NCBI RefSeq assembly: GCF_000934605.2
Contig: NZ_CP010897.2
Location: forward strand, 5,208,001-5,272,000
Length of the DNA: 64,000 bases
Source of the DNA: Pandoraea vervacti
GTDB taxonomy: Bacteria; Pseudomonadota; Gammaproteobacteria; Burkholderiales; Burkholderiaceae
Direction: 5' to 3'
Shown here: positions 1-11,993 of the stretch, one piece after another
How positions within the stretch are numbered: the stretch's first letter is position 1
Layout of the letters: every line of letters begins with the position of its first letter
The notes under the pieces: generated by a model
Told to the model about the DNA's origin: nothing
The model's database searches: none
What the model saw: the letters and a program-made list of their open reading frames with translations, nothing else
Position numbers and translations under genes: made by a program

Positions 1-4540
<4,540 letters not shown>

Positions 4541-4735
4541 GAGTTACACCGTCTCTTGGCGAGGCCGCCGCGCGCATGCTCGTCGCGGTCGACCGGGTTA
4601 AGTGGGGTTGGCCGGGCGGGCCAGGGCTGCGGATTCGCGCGCGTCGAAGGGCTTTCCAGGTCGTTCTCGTGCGTTGCCACAGCGACCGACTCAGCGCGCA
4701 CGGTTTTCCGCATCGCACCAATCGGCCGAAGTTGG

Positions 4736-4764
4736 AATATACGCCATGAAATTCACATTGACAA
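4736..4764 (-). promoter_or_regulatory. Sigma70-type promoter of gltB
   Basis: On the minus strand TTGTCA (-35) and TATATT (-10) are separated by exactly 17 bp. The predicted transcript has a leader of about 190 nt before the GTG start at 4540. No other match this good is visible between gltB and the transposase gene. Confidence 0.7.
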
Positions 4765-4775
4765 AAGAATTTAAA

Positions 4776-4836
4776 GGGGTCAGATTCTAATTAAAAACCG
4801 CACCAAAAGAAGGCTTGTTTTTATTGGGGTCAGATT
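4776..4836. repeat. Two direct copies of GGGGTCAGATT
   Basis: Perfect 11-bp copies at 4776-4786 and 4826-4836, spaced 50 bp start to start and set in AT-rich sequence unlike its surroundings. From memory, GGGGTCAGA-type motifs often flank IS200-like/RAYT transposase genes, and one lies just below. They abut the gltB promoter -35. Confidence 0.6.
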
Positions 4837-4904
4837 AATTTCATCGAACGCAGCACCCATCAAAAGAGCCGTAATTTCAAATGCTTGGAGGCAGGGAAGC
4901 GGCG

Positions 4905-4931
4905 CGCGACAGGCCGAAACCGGCCTGTGCG
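4905..4931. repeat. REP-like imperfect palindrome beside the RAYT gene
   Basis: ACAGGCCG (4909-4916), AAAC loop, CGGCCTGT (4921-4928), extended by CGC/GCG with one bulged G. It ends 10 bp beyond the stop codon of the RAYT gene, and a GGAG tetranucleotide lies about 16 bp to the left. A short GC-rich hairpin beside a tetranucleotide is the form of the REP substrates handled by RAYT enzymes; the assignment is inferred. Confidence 0.5.
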
Positions 4932-4940
4932 GAAAGGACT

Positions 4941-5642
4941 TCAGAGGGTCTCGGGGGCCGATTTGCGCGGGCGCCCGCGCGTGAGCGGACTCACCCGACG
5001 GTTTGCCGCCAACGACATGCGCGCCTGATATTCGGGTCCGCCCAGCAGCCAGCCCTTTTGTGTTGCTGTACGCAATGCGTCGATTTCATGCGCGGGAAGC
5101 GGGACCGAAAACCCCTCGGCGTAAGCGCGTTGACGCTCGAACGGTGTGTTGCCGAGCGCCCAGTAAAGTGCATGGTCCGTCACCAGACTGTCGACCGTGA
5201 GACCGACGTGATGGTTGTAACTTGACCACACGTAATTACCCGGCGCGTCGACCAGCCCGGCGCGCACGGGATTGAGCTCGACGTAGCGGCTCGCCAGTAA
5301 CAAATAGTGCTCTGCCTCGATCACCGTCGCCCGATAGCGCCCCTCCCAGAGGGTGCCTGTGCGCTGATGGCGCCGATTGAAATAGAGGACGTAATAGCGC
5401 CCCACGGCCTGCAGGGTCGCGGGCAAGCTACGTTCGTCCGTAGGCGTTGCGACCAGATGCAGATGGTTGGGCATCATGCACCAGGCATGGATGGCCAGCC
5501 CATTGGCGCGCGCAGCGTCGCGAAGGCGGTCGTGGAAAACGCGTCGGTCCTCGTCGTCGACGAAGATTGCCTGACGGTTATTGCCGCGCAGAATCACGTG
5601 CTGCGGCTGACGCGGAATAAAGAGTCTCGGTAATCGGGCCAT
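4941..5642 (-). CDS. REP-associated tyrosine transposase (RAYT, Y1_Tnp/IS200-like)
   Basis: 233-residue single-domain Y1 HUH transposase, a single-strand DNA nuclease of the group that works on REP palindromes rather than moving as a classical IS. The HUH pair is H60-x-H62 in MMPNHLHLV, and the expected catalytic tyrosine is Y120 in the diagnostic RYVELNPVRAG block. The C-terminus is basic (RGRPRK). There are no terminal inverted repeats or target duplications typical of DDE elements, and the gene looks intact. It sits alone between gltB and an ompW gene, with a REP-like hairpin at its 3' end and GGGGTCAGATT copies beyond. RAYT genes are usually domesticated single copies, which fits the setting. 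Confidence 0.88.
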   Translation of the reverse strand: MARLPRLFIPRQPQHVILRGNNRQAIFVDDEDRRVFHDRLRDAARANGLAIHAWCMMPNHLHLVATPTDERSLPATLQAVGRYYVLYFNRRHQRTGTLWEGRYRATVIEAEHYLLLASRYVELNPVRAGLVDAPGNYVWSSYNHHVGLTVDSLVTDHALYWALGNTPFERQRAYAEGFSVPLPAHEIDALRTATQKGWLLGGPEYQARMSLAANRRVSPLTRGRPRKSAPETL

Positions 5643-5689
5643 GCTGATTCAAATGTAATGCTTTAAAGCTCGACATCACGATTCTCGAG

Positions 5690-5713
5690 AGAGATTCATC
5701 ATGAAAAATCTCT
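5690..5713. repeat. Short inverted repeat upstream of the RAYT gene
   Basis: AGAGATT (5690-5696) and AATCTCT (5707-5713) with a 10-nt loop, followed on the plus strand by TTAAATA. It lies between the divergent RAYT and ompW genes. It could be a weak terminator or a regulator site; nothing visible decides between these. Confidence 0.35.
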
Positions 5714-5772
5714 TTAAATACTGATATCTAGCTAAACCCCGTTGATTCGTACAAAAGTTCTAGATTCGACGA

Positions 5773-5800
5773 TTGCGCCGCGAAATCCCAAGCGCATAAT
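5773..5800 (+). promoter_or_regulatory. Possible promoter of the first ompW-like gene
   Basis: TTGCGC, 16 bp, CATAAT; the -10 ends 40 bp before the ATG. The -35 is poor (4 of 6 matches), so only the -10 carries weight. Confidence 0.4.
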
Positions 5801-5840
5801 GCATCGAAAAATAAATAAATAATCTTGGGAGGAAAGACAA

Positions 5841-6689
5841 ATGGCAACTCGGACCTATCGGTCCGCGGCGTGCTTGTGCGCGCTCGGACTCGGCATTTCC
5901 CTGGCGTCCACCGGCGCCAGTGCACAACAGGCAGGCGACAACGTCGTCAACCTCGGCTGGTTCCACATCGCCCCGCAGGACTCCAGCAAACCGATGACCA
6001 CGAGCGTCACGCAGGAAGGCATCACGCCCGCCCTCGTGCCTTCGAACTTCACGTCACCCGGCAGCGGCGCCAAAGTCAGCAACGCCGACACGCTCGGGCT
6101 GGTCATCACCCACTTTTTCACCGATAACATCGCGCTCCAGACCGTGGCCGGCGTTCCCGCCAAGTTCAAGCTCACGGGTCAGGGCGTGATTGCCCCCCCG
6201 GGACTGGCCGGTGCGCTCACGAGTATCGACCTCGGCGCGCCACAAAACAACCCGATCGTGCAAAGCGTGCGCCAGTGGAGCCCGGCGCTCGTGTTGCAGT
6301 ATTACTTCGGACAGGCCAATTCGACGATTCGCCCTTTTCTCGGCATCGGCGTGAGTTATACGTTCTTTACCAACGTCAATCTCAATCCGAATTTTGAATC
6401 GGCGCTGAATCAGAATTTCGGCAGCGTGCTGGCCTTCACTTCCGGCCACAATGGACCCACGTCGGTCGAAGCCAAATCGTCGGCATCGTGGCAGCCGGTT
6501 TTCAATGCCGGTCTGTCCTATGCGTTCGACAAGCATTGGGTCGCAAGCGCGTCGGTTTCCTACCTGCCGCTCAAGACCACGGCGAACATCAAGATCAAGG
6601 CGCAGGACGGCACCGTGCTCTCGTCCTCGGACGCCGAAATCAAGCTGAATCCGATTGTGACGTTCGTCTCCGTCGGCTACAAGTTCTAA
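5841..6689 (+). CDS. OmpW family outer membrane protein (paralogue 1)
   Basis: 282 aa with a signal peptide (hydrophobic core from about residue 11 to 24, likely cut after ASA at residue 28) and the OmpW layout: GWFHIAP near the mature N-terminus, ADTLGLVITHFFTDNIALQTVAGVPAKF, KQWSP-type and YYFG blocks, and a C-terminal phenylalanine (VGYKF) as in outer membrane beta barrels. OmpW proteins form 8-stranded barrels that pass small hydrophobic or cationic compounds. A strong Shine-Dalgarno GGGAGGA at 5827 fixes the start. It carries an internal stretch (about residues 115-135) absent from the neighbouring paralogue. It is closed by a terminator at 6762. Confidence 0.9.
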   Translation: MATRTYRSAACLCALGLGISLASTGASAQQAGDNVVNLGWFHIAPQDSSKPMTTSVTQEGITPALVPSNFTSPGSGAKVSNADTLGLVITHFFTDNIALQTVAGVPAKFKLTGQGVIAPPGLAGALTSIDLGAPQNNPIVQSVRQWSPALVLQYYFGQANSTIRPFLGIGVSYTFFTNVNLNPNFESALNQNFGSVLAFTSGHNGPTSVEAKSSASWQPVFNAGLSYAFDKHWVASASVSYLPLKTTANIKIKAQDGTVLSSSDAEIKLNPIVTFVSVGYKF

Positions 6690-6761
6690 ACCCAGCCTGC
6701 GGGACGCAAATTGCGTTACGCAGGTCGCGGCCAGAATATTGGACTCCGCAGTGAATTCCTA

Positions 6762-6797
6762 AAGCGTGCCTGACATATAAAGGGCACGCTTTTCTTT
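6762..6797 (+). terminator. Rho-independent terminator after first ompW-like gene
   Basis: AAGCGTGCC (6762-6770) pairs with GGCACGCTT (6783-6791) and is followed by TTCTTTC. It isolates this gene from the downstream paralogue. Confidence 0.85.
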
Positions 6798-6970
6798 CGT
6801 CCAGCCCTTTTTTCTAAGGGCATTCCATAGGTCGATGCGCGGATACAACACCATTAGAGCGTGGCCTCCAGTCTCTTGCTATCCGTGGATATGCACGGTC
6901 GGCATAATGGCCCTGAATTTCATTTACCGAAATTCTCGACAATAAAGAATCTTGAGCAGGAGACGAATCG

Positions 6971-7720
6971 ATGAAGTTGAAGCATTTGACGATTGCTGCC
7001 GCGGCTATGCTGACGGCATCGGGGGCCGCCTTCGCACAGCAAGCCGGGGATACGATGGTCAGCGCGGGCTGGTTCCATCTCTCGCCCCAGGTTTCGAGTG
7101 ACCCGCTGCACGTCACCGGGTCGAATGTTCCGGGGCTGGCAACGCTGGTGAACAGCCGCCTGGGGAATACGGGCGCAAATGTCGACGACGCTGACACGCT
7201 CGGCCTCACGCTGACCCATTTCTTCACTGACAACATCGCCGTCGAAGGTGTGTTCGGTGTGCCGCCGAAGTTCCGTCTGTATGGCACGGGCAGTCTGGCG
7301 CTGCCGGGCGGAGGATCGCTGGCTTCGGCCAAGCAATGGAGCCCGGCCATTTTGCTGAAGTACTACTTCGGCAAGGCCAACGACACGTGGCGTCCGTTTG
7401 TCGGTATCGGTGCGAGCTACTTCTGGTACTCGAACATTGAACTGACGCCGGGCTTCCAGTCGCTCGCAAGCAATGCCCTGACCGGTGGCCCGGGTGGAAA
7501 CACCACGGCCTCACTGACGAACTCGTGGGCGCCGGTGTTCAATGCCGGCCTTAACTGGAACGTCGACAAGCACTGGACCCTCGCATTCTCGGTGTCGTAC
7601 ATCCCGGTGAGCACGACGGCAAAGCTGACGACCACGCGTGGTCCGATCACGACCACCAGCGAAGCCAAGGTCAAGCTGAACCCGGTGGTGACGTTCCTGT
7701 CGCTCGGCTACCGCTTCTAA
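6971..7720 (+). CDS. OmpW family outer membrane protein (paralogue 2)
   Basis: 249 aa; signal peptide cut predicted after AFA at residue 22, mature start QQAGDTMVSAGWFHLSP. It shares with its neighbour the DADTLGLTLTHFFTDNIAVEGVFGVPPKF, AKQWSPA-LKYYFGKAND-WRPFVGIG, NAGL and PVVTFLSLGYRF blocks, so the two arose by duplication. Shine-Dalgarno GCAGGAG lies 9 nt before the ATG. Expected to be an 8-stranded outer membrane barrel; the substrate cannot be told from sequence. It has its own terminator, so the two porins are separate transcripts and may be expressed under different conditions. Confidence 0.9.
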   Translation: MKLKHLTIAAAAMLTASGAAFAQQAGDTMVSAGWFHLSPQVSSDPLHVTGSNVPGLATLVNSRLGNTGANVDDADTLGLTLTHFFTDNIAVEGVFGVPPKFRLYGTGSLALPGGGSLASAKQWSPAILLKYYFGKANDTWRPFVGIGASYFWYSNIELTPGFQSLASNALTGGPGGNTTASLTNSWAPVFNAGLNWNVDKHWTLAFSVSYIPVSTTAKLTTTRGPITTTSEAKVKLNPVVTFLSLGYRF

Positions 7721-7757
7721 GTCGCCGCGATGTGACAAAAGTCGCATCAAGCCGCAC

Positions 7758-7792
7758 CGAAAACGCCGCCTCGTGCGGCGTTTTCGCATTTT
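7758..7792 (+). terminator. Rho-independent terminator after second ompW-like gene
   Basis: CGAAAACGCCGC (7758-7769) and GCGGCGTTTTCG (7775-7786) form a 12-bp stem with a 5-nt loop, followed by CATTTTT. Confidence 0.9.
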
Positions 7793-8002
7793 TGCCCGGC
7801 GCTCGCGTAACGTCGGCGCATTCCCACAACATCTTCAGCCAGCAGGCTGCAACTTTCTTTTTTCGAGAACGGTCTCTTGATGTGTACGCACGCAAGCGGG
7901 CCGCGCCATAATGGCCGCTCGCCTCAGGGTTCCACCGGCGTCGGTCTCCTCCCTGGTTCTACCGAGCGCCGCATTTCAATACCACCTTATGGGAGTCTGA
8001 AA

Positions 8003-8380
8003 ATGGGAATTGCCTCGAAAGCGGAAACGGCCCTCAACAGTAGTCTGGAAGACGCACGCTTTGCAGGACGCCGTACGGCGCGCGCAGCACGGCTGGCGAG
8101 TGGCGATGTGTCCTCCCGTGTCCGTGACTTGCTCGACGATCTGGATCACGCCCTGTCCAACGCCAAGTCGGCCTCCGACGTCGAAGCCTTGCGCGCCGAG
8201 ATCGGCGACAAACTGCGCCAGGCCCGCAGCGACTTCGACGACGCCCGCGCAAATCTGCGTCGACGCGCCAACGAAGTCTGGGACGAAGCCGATGGCTATG
8301 TGCACGAGCGTCCATGGCAAACCATCGGCACCGTCGCTGCCGTCGCACTGGTGCTCGGCTTTATTGCTGGCCGCAGCTAA
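8003..8380 (+). CDS. DUF883 (ElaB/YqjD-type) membrane-anchored protein
   Basis: 125 aa. A charged, amphipathic helical region (about residues 10-100, heptad-like with DLLDDLDHALSNAKSASDVEALRAEIGDKLRQARSDFDDARANLRRRANE) ends in a single C-terminal membrane helix, PWQTIGTVAAVALVLGFIAGRS, the hallmark of the DUF883 family. E. coli relatives ElaB and YqjD are stationary-phase tail-anchored proteins that bind ribosomes. ATG at 8003 is preferred over longer in-frame starts because GGGAG lies 7 nt upstream and the family begins here. Single gene closed by a terminator. Confidence 0.85.
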   Translation: MGIASKAETALNSSLEDARFAGRRTARAARLASGDVSSRVRDLLDDLDHALSNAKSASDVEALRAEIGDKLRQARSDFDDARANLRRRANEVWDEADGYVHERPWQTIGTVAAVALVLGFIAGRS

Positions 8381-8446
8381 ATCCAGCGTCCGATGACTTC
8401 CGACGCCTCATGACGTGATCGCAGGGTCACGCGAGAAGGCAGATGA

Positions 8447-8478
8447 AAACAGCCGGCGCATGCCGGCTGTTTCTTTTG
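8447..8478 (+). terminator. Rho-independent terminator after DUF883 gene
   Basis: AAACAGCCGGC (8447-8457), GCAT loop, GCCGGCTGTTT (8462-8472), then CTTTT. From here to the dgt stop codon (8669) I see no further feature. Confidence 0.9.
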
Positions 8479-8668
8479 CACTACGTTGTTAGCGCTGGTC
8501 CCGAACGGCGGGTCCCCCTATGCGGACCACTCGCTGCCTCCAAGCCCCCGGCATGGTGGAATGCAGCGCGTGCAATGAATCTCCAAACGCCCGCCATCGC
8601 CCATCGCGGCGTCGCGTTCCGAGGATCAAAACGCCGTAAGGATAATCCGCTGCTACCGGCGTCGCCAC

Positions 8669-9805
8669 TCAAAGCGTCGGCTCGACGGCAAACAGTCGGC
8701 GGTATTCCTTGATCGCATACCGGTCCGTCATTCCGGCCACATAGTGCGCGATCCAGCGCGGTTGATCCTCCGGATTCTCCGGACGGTAATTCGGCGGCAA
8801 TAGTCGCGGATCGGACAGGAAGGCTTCGAACAACTCCTGCACGATTCGCTGCGCCTTCGCTGCCATACGCATCACGAGGTAGTGCCGGTACAGGTTATCG
8901 AACAGGAATCGCTTGAGACCGCCCGCTTGTTCACGCATCTCCGCGCTGAACGCGACCAGCGGCCCAGAGGCGCGCACATCGTCCATCGAGCATGGGGACG
9001 CGTCTGCCACTCGCTGTCGGGTCGTGGCAATGAGATCGACGATCAGGGCGTTGATGATGCGGCGCGTCGTCTCATGCACCAGCCGTCGCCCCGAGATATC
9101 GGGCCACGCGAGCTTGGCCTCTGCGCAATAGCGCTTCCAAAGCGGCACATCGTCGAGCTGTTCGAGCGTCAACAGGCCGGAGCGTACACCATCGTCGATG
9201 TCGTGATTGTTGTAGGCGATCTCGTCGGCCAGGTTGGCAATCTGGGCTTCGATGCCGGGTTGACGCCCCTTGAGAAAGCGTTCGCCCAACTCGCCGAGTC
9301 CGCGAGCATTTGCCCGCGAACAATGCTTGAGGATCCCTTCGCGCGTTTCAAAGCAGAGATTCAACCCGTTGAAGCCACCGTAATGCTCCTCGAGTTCATC
9401 GACGACGATGAGGCTTTGCAGATTGTGCTCGAAGCCCCCATACGCCTGCATGCAACCGTTAAGCGCGTCCTGCCCGGCGTGACCGAAGGGCGTATGCCCG
9501 AGGTCATGCGCCAGCGCGATCGCTTCGACGAGATCCTCATTCACGCGCAGGTTGCGCGCAATGGAGCGGCCTATCTGCGCGACCTCAAGGCTGTGCGTCA
9601 GGCGGGTGCGAAACAGATCGCCTTCGTGGTTCACAAAGACTTGCGTCTTGTATTCAAGGCGACGGAACGCCGTTGAATGAATGATGCGGTCGCGATCGCG
9701 CTGAAACTCGGTACGTGTGGTTGACGCGGCTTCCGAGAATCGCCGTCCACGTGACGCGCCGGAGCGCGCCGCGTAAGGGGCAAGCGACGCTTCGTAATCG
9801 ATCAT
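8669..9805 (-). CDS. dgt: dGTP triphosphohydrolase-like protein (HD domain)
   Basis: 378 aa. The HD-superfamily dNTP triphosphohydrolase domain is clear: [10 protein letters not shown] (47-56), [15 protein letters not shown] with His71, [15 protein letters not shown] with His100-Asp101, and a later Asp in NNHDIDDG (200-206). Such enzymes split dNTPs to deoxynucleoside and triphosphate. The shorter form found here, without the E. coli Dgt insertions, is the common deoxyguanosinetriphosphate triphosphohydrolase-like type. It is the last gene of the aroK-aroB-dgt series, 15 bp after aroB, with GAGGGG as Shine-Dalgarno. Substrate choice among dNTPs is not readable here. Confidence 0.92.
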   Translation of the reverse strand: MIDYEASLAPYAARSGASRGRRFSEAASTTRTEFQRDRDRIIHSTAFRRLEYKTQVFVNHEGDLFRTRLTHSLEVAQIGRSIARNLRVNEDLVEAIALAHDLGHTPFGHAGQDALNGCMQAYGGFEHNLQSLIVVDELEEHYGGFNGLNLCFETREGILKHCSRANARGLGELGERFLKGRQPGIEAQIANLADEIAYNNHDIDDGVRSGLLTLEQLDDVPLWKRYCAEAKLAWPDISGRRLVHETTRRIINALIVDLIATTRQRVADASPCSMDDVRASGPLVAFSAEMREQAGGLKRFLFDNLYRHYLVMRMAAKAQRIVQELFEAFLSDPRLLPPNYRPENPEDQPRWIAHYVAGMTDRYAIKEYRRLFAVEPTL

Positions 9806-9820
9806 CGCCAGCCCCTCATC

Positions 9821-10897
9821 TCAAACGTTGGCGCGCAGCGTAGCGCGCAGTTCGGCATCGGGCACGCTCGTCATGAACGCTTGCCCCAACCGATTGAGTA
9901 GCACGAAGCGGATGTCGCCGCCCTCGGCCTTCTTGTCGACGCGCATCAAATCGATGTAGCGATCTTCGCCCAGGTCCGGTCCGGTGACCGGCAACCTGGC
10001 CGTGGCCACCAGCGCCTTGATGCGCGGCACCATGGCTTCGTCGATGAACCCCAGGCGCGCGGAGAGATCAGCGGCCATCACCATACCGCAGCCAACGGCT
10101 TCCCCGTGCAACCATTCGCCATAACCCAGTCCGGCCTCGATGGCGTGTCCGAACGTGTGGCCAAAATTGAGCGTGGCGCGCAGGCCCTGCTCGCGCTCGT
10201 CGCTAGCCACCACGGCGGCCTTGATTTCGCATGAGCGCTGCACTGCGTGGGTCAGCGCCGCCGTGTCACGACCATTGAGTGCGTCGATATTGGCTTCGAT
10301 CCAGTCAAAGAACGTCTCGTCGGCAATGGCGCCATGCTTGATGACTTCCGCCATGCCGGCGGCAAGTTCCCGATCGGGCAAGGTGGACAGGGTGCCGATG
10401 TCGGCCAGCACGGCGCTGGGTTGCCAGAACGCGCCGATCATGTTCTTGCCGAGCGGATGGTTAATACCCGTCTTGCCGCCGACGGACGAGTCGACCTGCG
10501 CGAGCAGGGTTGTCGGCACCTGCACGAAGGGCACGCCGCGCATGTAGCAAGCTGCGGCGAAACCGGTCATGTCGCCGACGACGCCGCCTCCCAGCGCAAT
10601 CAGTGTGGCTTTGCGATCGGCCTGAGCGCCGAGCAACTCGTCGAAGATGAGGTTGAGCGTCTGCCAGTTCTTGTGCGCCTCGCCATCGGGCAACACGGCG
10701 AGCACGACGCGCTTGCCCAGACGTTGCAGCGTCTGTGCGACCTGCTCGGCGTATAGCGGCGCGACGGTCGTGTTCGTGACGATCACGGCGTGCGTGCCGC
10801 GCACATGTGGCGCGAACAGCGCGTCCTGCCTCAGCAGTTCCGTGCCGATGTGGATGGGATAGGCGCGATCGCCAAGGTCGAGTTTCAGGGTAATCAT
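9821..10897 (-). CDS. aroB: 3-dehydroquinate synthase
   Basis: 358 aa. Second step of the shikimate pathway: DAHP to 3-dehydroquinate, using NAD+ and a metal. NAD-binding [11 protein letters not shown] is at 103-113, and the family core [27 protein letters not shown] at 131-157. Zinc ligands fall at Glu184 (GMAEVIKHG), His247 (NFGHTFGHA) and His264 (WLHGEAVG), exactly the usual places. It follows aroK, from which it is separated by 160 bp carrying a 13-bp tandem repeat array. Standard Burkholderiales order pil-aroK-aroB-dgt. Confidence 0.97.
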   Translation of the reverse strand: MITLKLDLGDRAYPIHIGTELLRQDALFAPHVRGTHAVIVTNTTVAPLYAEQVAQTLQRLGKRVVLAVLPDGEAHKNWQTLNLIFDELLGAQADRKATLIALGGGVVGDMTGFAAACYMRGVPFVQVPTTLLAQVDSSVGGKTGINHPLGKNMIGAFWQPSAVLADIGTLSTLPDRELAAGMAEVIKHGAIADETFFDWIEANIDALNGRDTAALTHAVQRSCEIKAAVVASDEREQGLRATLNFGHTFGHAIEAGLGYGEWLHGEAVGCGMVMAADLSARLGFIDEAMVPRIKALVATARLPVTGPDLGEDRYIDLMRVDKKAEGGDIRFVLLNRLGQAFMTSVPDAELRATLRANV

Positions 10898-10946
10898 GCC
10901 GCTTTCATGCCGCGAGTTGGCTTGTTGTCATGTTCAGCGAATCGCT

Positions 10947-11055
10947 CCGCGTTGGTCGACCGCGTTAGTCGATCGCGTTAGTCGAGTTGGTCGCACCAGT
11001 CCATTACGTGGGTCGATTGCGTTGGTCGATTGCGTCAATGGATCACGTCGGTCGA
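10947..11055. repeat. 13-bp tandem repeat array between aroK and aroB
   Basis: Seven units of consensus YYGCGTTGGTCGA: 10947-10959, 10960-10972, 10973-10985, then an irregular 18-bp stretch, 11004-11016, 11017-11029, 11030-11042 and 11043-11055. The array ends 2 bp from the aroK stop codon and lies wholly in the intergenic space. Confidence 0.85.
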
Positions 11056-11057
11056 TA

Positions 11058-11993
11058 TCAGCGTGCAAAGGTATCACGGGGCGGTCGCGCGGGTTCGGCT
11101 TCCATCGCCTCGTCGCTACCGACAGGCCGCGGCGAACCCAACGTGCCAGACGTGCTGGCCGCGCGGGAGACGCCGCTGGCATCAGAACGCACACTGTCTT
11201 CCGCCCCGACGCTTTGTGCCGTCTGCGCGTCTAACGCCGCCGGCACATCGCGACCCGCGACGTCGGGGCCGCCAACGTTATCGGCATCGCACGCATTCTG
11301 CTCGTTGCGTTCGCTGTGCTCGTAGTGCACATCGGCGGGGTCCTTCCCCTCGTTGGCCTCATGAGCCGCCTCGGGACGTTGACCGCCCTCACCATCAGTT
11401 GAAGCGGCAGCGTCGGTCGGGGCCGTTGCATCGCGCGCGTCCGAGGTCTGCTCCGACACGGCGGGGCTGGCCGGCACGATACCTGCGACTTCCAACTGCA
11501 TCAGCACCATGTTGACCAGGGCATTGACGCTCGGACGCCCCGTCTCGATGATGAACGTCGCGCACTCGCGATAGAGTGCGTCGCGCTCCTGAAACAACTG
11601 TTCGAGCCGGGCACGCGGATCCGCCGTTTGCAGCAACGGACGATTCTTGTCCCGACGCGTGCGCAACCAGAGATCGTGCGGATTGGCGCGCAGATACACC
11701 ACCGTGCCACGCGATTTGATGTATTCGCGGTTTTCCGCGCGCAACACGGCGCCCCCGCCTGTGGCGAGGACGATGCCGTTGCGTTGTGTGAGTTCGTCGA
11801 TGGTCTGGGTTTCGCGCTGACGAAAGCCTTCCTCGCCTTCGTGCTCGAAGATGACCGGAATGCGCACGCCGGTGCGCGCCTCGATTTCGTGGTCGGAGTC
11901 ATAGAACTGCCGTCCGAGACGTCGCGCCACTGCGCGTCCGACCGTGGTCTTGCCCGCCCCCATCAGTCCGACAAGTATTACGTTTTCCAGCAT
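11058..11993 (-). CDS. aroK: Shikimate kinase with long C-terminal tail
   Basis: 311 aa, against about 170-190 for the family. Residues 1-171 are a complete shikimate kinase: P-loop GLMGAGKTT (9-17), DSDHEIE (32-38) for shikimate, ATGGGAVL (77-84), and the lid arginine in DKNRPLL (115-121). Residues 172-311 form a Ser/Ala/Asp/Glu/Pro-rich, surely disordered tail with no motif I recognise. ATG at 11993 gives the normal N-terminus [16 protein letters not shown]; the frame is open a further 339 nt upstream, but that part is Arg-rich readthrough of the overlapping pilQ region. The gene start lies inside the 3' end of the pilO/Q fusion (95-nt overlap). Confidence 0.93.
   Translation of the reverse strand: MLENVILVGLMGAGKTTVGRAVARRLGRQFYDSDHEIEARTGVRIPVIFEHEGEEGFRQRETQTIDELTQRNGIVLATGGGAVLRAENREYIKSRGTVVYLRANPHDLWLRTRRDKNRPLLQTADPRARLEQLFQERDALYRECATFIIETGRPSVNALVNMVLMQLEVAGIVPASPAVSEQTSDARDATAPTDAAASTDGEGGQRPEAAHEANEGKDPADVHYEHSERNEQNACDADNVGGPDVAGRDVPAALDAQTAQSVGAEDSVRSDASGVSRAASTSGTLGSPRPVGSDEAMEAEPARPPRDTFAR

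Noticed and set aside
6804..6821. Second terminator GCCCTT/AAGGGC after the first ompW gene
   Set aside because: Stem is AT-weak and lacks a U-run; the terminator 40 bp earlier already explains the end.
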